A stretch of DNA of 8,723 nucleotides from positions 1-8,723 of the forward strand of contig CAAFRW010000081.1 in the NCBI GenBank assembly GCA_900765575.1. Reading direction: 5' to 3'. Below, one piece after another: positions 5,924 to 8,723 of the stretch. Source of the stretch: Bacteroidaceae bacterium (lineage in GTDB: Bacteria; Bacteroidota; Bacteroidia; Bacteroidales; Bacteroidaceae). The notes beneath the pieces are model-generated. The model was not told the origin of the DNA and did no database searches. It saw only the letters and a program-made list of their open reading frames with translations. Every line of letters begins with the position of its first letter. Position 1 is the stretch's first letter. Both the position numbers and the translations under genes were made by a program.

Positions 5924-6937
5924 TTATATAAAATTGACTTCCGGATGGATGTCTATTCCGAATTTATCTTTTACCGACAAACAGATAGCCTGGGAAAGCA
6001 TAATAATCTCCGAGCCTGTAGCTCCGCCTTTATTCACTAAAACCAATGCTTGCTTATCGTGCACCCCGGCACGTCCCAACGAACGACCCTTCCAGCCACA
6101 CTGGTCAATCATCCATGCGGCAGGAACTTTTACATGGGACTCATCCACATCATAATGCGGCATTGAAGGATATTCTTCCAGCAAAGCCTCATAATGTGAA
6201 CGTTCTATGATAGGATTCATAAAGAAGCTGCCTGCATTGCCCTGTACAGTCGGGTCGGGCAACTTAGCCTGTCTGATGGCAATCACTATATCCCGGATGG
6301 TTGAAAGCGTTATCTCACCGCCTTGCTTCTCCAACTCGGCCCTGATATTTCCATAATCCAGATGAAATGCCGGTTGTTTGCTTAAACGATACGTTACATA
6401 GGTTACAATATATTGCCCTTTCAACTCTTCTTTAAAAATACTTTTCCGATAGGCATACGCACACTCTTCCGCAGAGAATGAGCGTTCGTTTCTCGTGGCT
6501 ATTTCTATAGTTTCTACTTTAGTAATCAAATCTTTAGCTTCCACGCCGTATGCTCCGATATTCTGTACGGCACTGGCTCCTACCTCACCGGGAATAAGAG
6601 AAAGATTTTCGGCTCCTCCCCATCCGTTCTCCACACAGTAAGCGACCAATTCATCCCAAACCTCTCCGGCACCAGCTCGCAGCCAAACGTAGTCTTCATC
6701 TTCTTTCACCACTTCACGCCCTTTAATGCGGGAGTGTAAAACCGTGCCCGGATAATTATCGATAAACAACAGGTTGCTGCCTCCTCCCATCTGCAGAAAC
6801 AATTCATCCGGAGCAAACGAAGCAAGAACCTGTTTCAAATCGTCCACGCTATCATACTCTATAAAGCGTGCCGCCTGTACATCCATGCCGAATGTATTGT
6901 ATTTTAGTAAAGGAAAGTTCGTATAGAGATTCACCAT
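5924..6937 (-). CDS. murB: UDP-N-acetylenolpyruvoylglucosamine reductase
   Basis: Cytoplasmic FAD enzyme that reduces UDP-GlcNAc-enolpyruvate with NADPH to UDP-MurNAc, the second committed step of peptidoglycan precursor synthesis. The 337-aa length fits type I MurB (E. coli type). The FAD-binding stretches GGGSNLL (51-57) and LIPGEVGASAVQNIGAYG (114-131) are intact. The type I tyrosine loop YAYRKSIFK (161-169) carries Arg164, and GNAGSFF (233-239) carries the catalytic Ser237 proton donor. The C-terminal HPEVNFI carries Glu333, matching the third catalytic residue. It lies 32 bases after the lipoprotein gene and 14 before the hydrolase gene. No promoter box was seen in the 32-base gap, so it is probably transcribed from the promoter near 7840. 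Confidence 0.96.
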   Translation of the reverse strand: MVNLYTNFPLLKYNTFGMDVQAARFIEYDSVDDLKQVLASFAPDELFLQMGGGSNLLFIDNYPGTVLHSRIKGREVVKEDEDYVWLRAGAGEVWDELVAYCVENGWGGAENLSLIPGEVGASAVQNIGAYGVEAKDLITKVETIEIATRNERSFSAEECAYAYRKSIFKEELKGQYIVTYVTYRLSKQPAFHLDYGNIRAELEKQGGEITLSTIRDIVIAIRQAKLPDPTVQGNAGSFFMNPIIERSHYEALLEEYPSMPHYDVDESHVKVPAAWMIDQCGWKGRSLGRAGVHDKQALVLVNKGGATGSEIIMLSQAICLSVKDKFGIDIHPEVNFI

Positions 6938-6969
6938 AATTCTTTTCTAATTTCAATTCAATCATTTTA

Positions 6970-7818
6970 TCAATTGCTCAAGTCTTCAAACTGTACAAGC
7001 CTCCAAACACCACCTGTACGCCTGAAAAAGAGGGTATTATTAAACCCGTTTCCAATACCCTTCAAATCAATAATCTTATGGGACGAGTTCTTGGAATATT
7101 TCTGTCCGTAATCAATATTAGTCATCTTATGAAGAGGAAGCAAAGGTTTAAAAGCAAACCATTGGTCCACTTCGAGGGTGGTTTCAAGTATCTGAAATTC
7201 ATCATCCGGGTCAGACGTCACAAACTTCAACGGCCGGGCTACATGTTCCCGTTGAAAGATGGAATCATTGGCAAACTTATAAAAGAACTCCAAGAAATCT
7301 TCATACGGCGCTTCCAACGTAGAGTGTTGCTCGATAGTTGTGAGCATCCATAATCCATTCTTCCGTTGAAAATGATATTGCCTGATTTCATGCGTATCCA
7401 GATATATCCACTCCACGCTTACCGTATCCAGAGACGGATTTTTCTCAAAATCCATGTCTTCCTCCTTATCATAAAGAAGCGTGTAATAGTTCTCTTTTGT
7501 AAAAAGATGGTCGTGTTCCCAATTTTTTTCTTCTATAAACTGTTGTTCTCCATCCTTTATATAAGAAAGGGGGAAAACAGTCCGGGCTTTTTGCAACTTT
7601 TCATTTGCCGCATAGTTATATATAAAATCATCAAACAGCTCATCCGCATTTCGGGGAATTGTCGCTGTTTCAGCCGTATCTACCAAGAGAGCAGTAGGCC
7701 CTTCCCAGACTGAATCAGAAGTTTCTACCGACCGATTCATCGAATCAGCCTCTCCCTTTTTACTGTTGCATGCACAGCAAAAAGTCAGAATAAGCATTCC
7801 TGCAAATATCGTTTTCAT
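6970..7818 (-). CDS. Outer-surface lipoprotein, DUF4348-like
   Basis: A 282-aa protein with a short signal peptide (MKTIFAGMLILTFCCAC) whose likely lipidated Cys is residue 17, with Ala at -1. Asn-Ser-Lys-Lys follows. The CCAC box is a loose lipobox, but acceptable for Bacteroidetes. The acidic, low-complexity stretch to about residue 50 looks like a linker. The body from about residue 55 (ADELFDDFIYNYAAN) to the end resembles the Bacteroides DUF4348 family, thought from memory to have an NTF2-like fold; that link is moderate. No catalytic residues can be named. It is the first gene of the operon with murB and the hydrolase gene. The -7 box TATTTTTG on the minus strand (7843-7836) leaves a leader of only about a dozen bases. 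Confidence 0.75.
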   Translation of the reverse strand: MKTIFAGMLILTFCCACNSKKGEADSMNRSVETSDSVWEGPTALLVDTAETATIPRNADELFDDFIYNYAANEKLQKARTVFPLSYIKDGEQQFIEEKNWEHDHLFTKENYYTLLYDKEEDMDFEKNPSLDTVSVEWIYLDTHEIRQYHFQRKNGLWMLTTIEQHSTLEAPYEDFLEFFYKFANDSIFQREHVARPLKFVTSDPDDEFQILETTLEVDQWFAFKPLLPLHKMTNIDYGQKYSKNSSHKIIDLKGIGNGFNNTLFFRRTGGVWRLVQFEDLSN

Positions 7819-7835
7819 ATCTCACAAAATTCGCG

Positions 7836-7843
7836 CAAAAATA
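7836..7843 (-). promoter_or_regulatory. -7 promoter box of the lipoprotein-murB operon
   Basis: TATTTTTG on the minus strand (7843-7836) is a perfect TAnnTTTG match 18 bases upstream of the lipoprotein ATG. No good -33 box lies at the usual distance. The leader would be very short, so little room remains for leader-based control. Confidence 0.5.
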
Positions 7844-7887
7844 CCTCTTTTATTTTGAATTTCGATACAATATTCGGTTTAAATCAT

Positions 7888-7895
7888 TACCTTTG
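7888..7895 (+). promoter_or_regulatory. -7 promoter box of pheS
   Basis: TACCTTTG at 7888-7895 is a perfect TAnnTTTG match, 40 bases upstream of the pheS ATG. The -33 region is weak. It is divergent from the minus-strand box at 7836-7843, about 45 bp away, so both polymerases would share this short region. No T-box or attenuator-like structure fits in the leader. Confidence 0.55.
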
Positions 7896-7935
7896 CGCAG
7901 TTTTATTGACATAGAATAATTATTTCATCTATAAT

Positions 7936-8723
7936 ATGATTGAGAAAATTCAACAGCTGCTGGCCGAAGTAGAAAATTTAACTGCTCAGAACGCAGAAGA
8001 ACTTGAAGCGCTCCGTATTAAATACTTGAGTAAAAAAGGAGCGATCAACGATTTAATGGCCGATTTCCGTAATGTTGCCGCCGAGAATAAAAAAGAGGTA
8101 GGCATGAAACTGAACGAGTTGAAGAACCGTGCGCAAGAAAAAATAACGGCCCTGAAAGAAATCTTTGAAAGTCAGGATACAGGGTGCAATGATTTAGACC
8201 TTACCCGCACGGCATACCCGATAGATTTGGGAACACGCCATCCGCTCTCTATTGTAAGAAATGAAATCATCGACATATTCTCACGGTTAGGTTTCAGCAT
8301 TGCCGAAGGGCCCGAAGTAGAAGACGATTTGCACGTATTTACTTCGCTGAACTTTGCGGCCGACCATCCGGCACGCGATATGCAGGATACGTTTTTCATC
8401 GAATCGAACGATACCGATGTGACCAAAAACATTATTCTACGTACTCATACAAGTAGTGTACAGGTACGTGCTATGGAAAACAACCAACCGCCTATCCGTA
8501 TCATCTGCCCGGGACGCGTCTATCGCAACGAGGCTATCAGTTACCGCGCGCATTGCTTCTTCCACCAGATTGAAGGATTGTATATCGATAAAAATGTTTC
8601 GTTCACCGACTTGAAACAGGTGTTACTGCTTTTTGCCAAAGAGATGTTCGGCGCAGATACAAAAATCCGTTTACGTCCGTCTTATTTCCCGTTTACCGAA
8701 CCTTCGGCTGAAATGGATATCAG
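7936..8723 (+). CDS. pheS: Phenylalanyl-tRNA synthetase alpha subunit, 3' end cut by the window
   Basis: Cytoplasmic catalytic subunit that pairs with PheT to charge tRNA-Phe. The frame from ATG 7936 is open to the window edge: 262 complete codons of the roughly 340 usual for the family. The N-terminal coiled-coil arm, which grips tRNA, covers about residues 1-80 (MIEKIQQLLAEVENL onward). The class II core follows, with motif 1 near GTRHPLSIVRNEI (99-111), the THTSSVQVR stretch (170-178), motif 2 ICPGRVYRNEAIS (190-202) followed by HCFFHQIEGL, and FPFTEPSAEMDI (251-262). Motif 3 lies beyond the window. No lesion is seen. The ATG is chosen because the coiled coil begins there and because the promoter box lies 40 bases upstream. 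Confidence 0.96.
   Translation, partial: MIEKIQQLLAEVENLTAQNAEELEALRIKYLSKKGAINDLMADFRNVAAENKKEVGMKLNELKNRAQEKITALKEIFESQDTGCNDLDLTRTAYPIDLGTRHPLSIVRNEIIDIFSRLGFSIAEGPEVEDDLHVFTSLNFAADHPARDMQDTFFIESNDTDVTKNIILRTHTSSVQVRAMENNQPPIRIICPGRVYRNEAISYRAHCFFHQIEGLYIDKNVSFTDLKQVLLLFAKEMFGADTKIRLRPSYFPFTEPSAEMDI

Noticed and set aside
6484..6495. CGTTCGTTTCTC in murB matching the palindrome array
   Set aside because: Only 12 bases match, within codons for RNERS of MurB; there is no second copy nearby.
8172..8432. Minus-strand ORF inside pheS
   Set aside because: It is antisense to a well-supported PheS core and has no family features.

Overview
The window looks like a chromosomal segment of a Bacteroides-type gut bacterium. 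Base composition is moderately AT-rich. The -7 promoter boxes follow the Bacteroidetes form TAnnTTTG, Shine-Dalgarno sites are weak, and the proteins (331-aa D-lactate dehydrogenase, PheS, MurB, DUF4348-like lipoprotein) read like Bacteroides versions. No phage, transposase, CRISPR, rRNA or tRNA gene was seen. The species cannot be fixed from the sequence alone.

Layout. 95-1090 (-) is a fermentative D-lactate dehydrogenase. Divergent from it, 1397-2569 (+) is mannonate dehydratase (uxuA), broken by one in-frame TAA (1610-1612). The frame stays open on both sides, and the part after the stop keeps the predicted metal ligands. A clear intrinsic terminator follows at 2651-2690. Next comes a gene-poor stretch of about 800 bases (2570-3384). 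It holds an array of GAACGTTC palindromes spaced exactly 22 bp apart, a doubtful 18-codon ORF, and a compact minus-strand unit (promoter, about 65 nt, terminator) that looks like a small RNA gene. A membrane-anchored DUF3352-like protein (3385-4905, +) then converges on a minus-strand operon: DUF4348-like lipoprotein, murB, PhnP-like metallo-beta-lactamase-fold hydrolase (7818 down to 5151). Divergent from that operon, pheS starts at 7936 (+) and runs off the end after 262 codons.

How it fits together. The right half is housekeeping: cell-wall precursor synthesis (MurB), an outer-surface lipoprotein and a small hydrolase transcribed together, beside a tRNA synthetase with its own promoter. 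The left half is carbon metabolism (pyruvate to D-lactate; hexuronate breakdown), and its hexuronate gene appears inactivated. No complete new multi-gene system is visible. The best leads are noncoding: the 22-bp phased palindrome array and the orphan small-RNA unit between uxuA and the DUF3352-like gene, together with the decay of uxuA.
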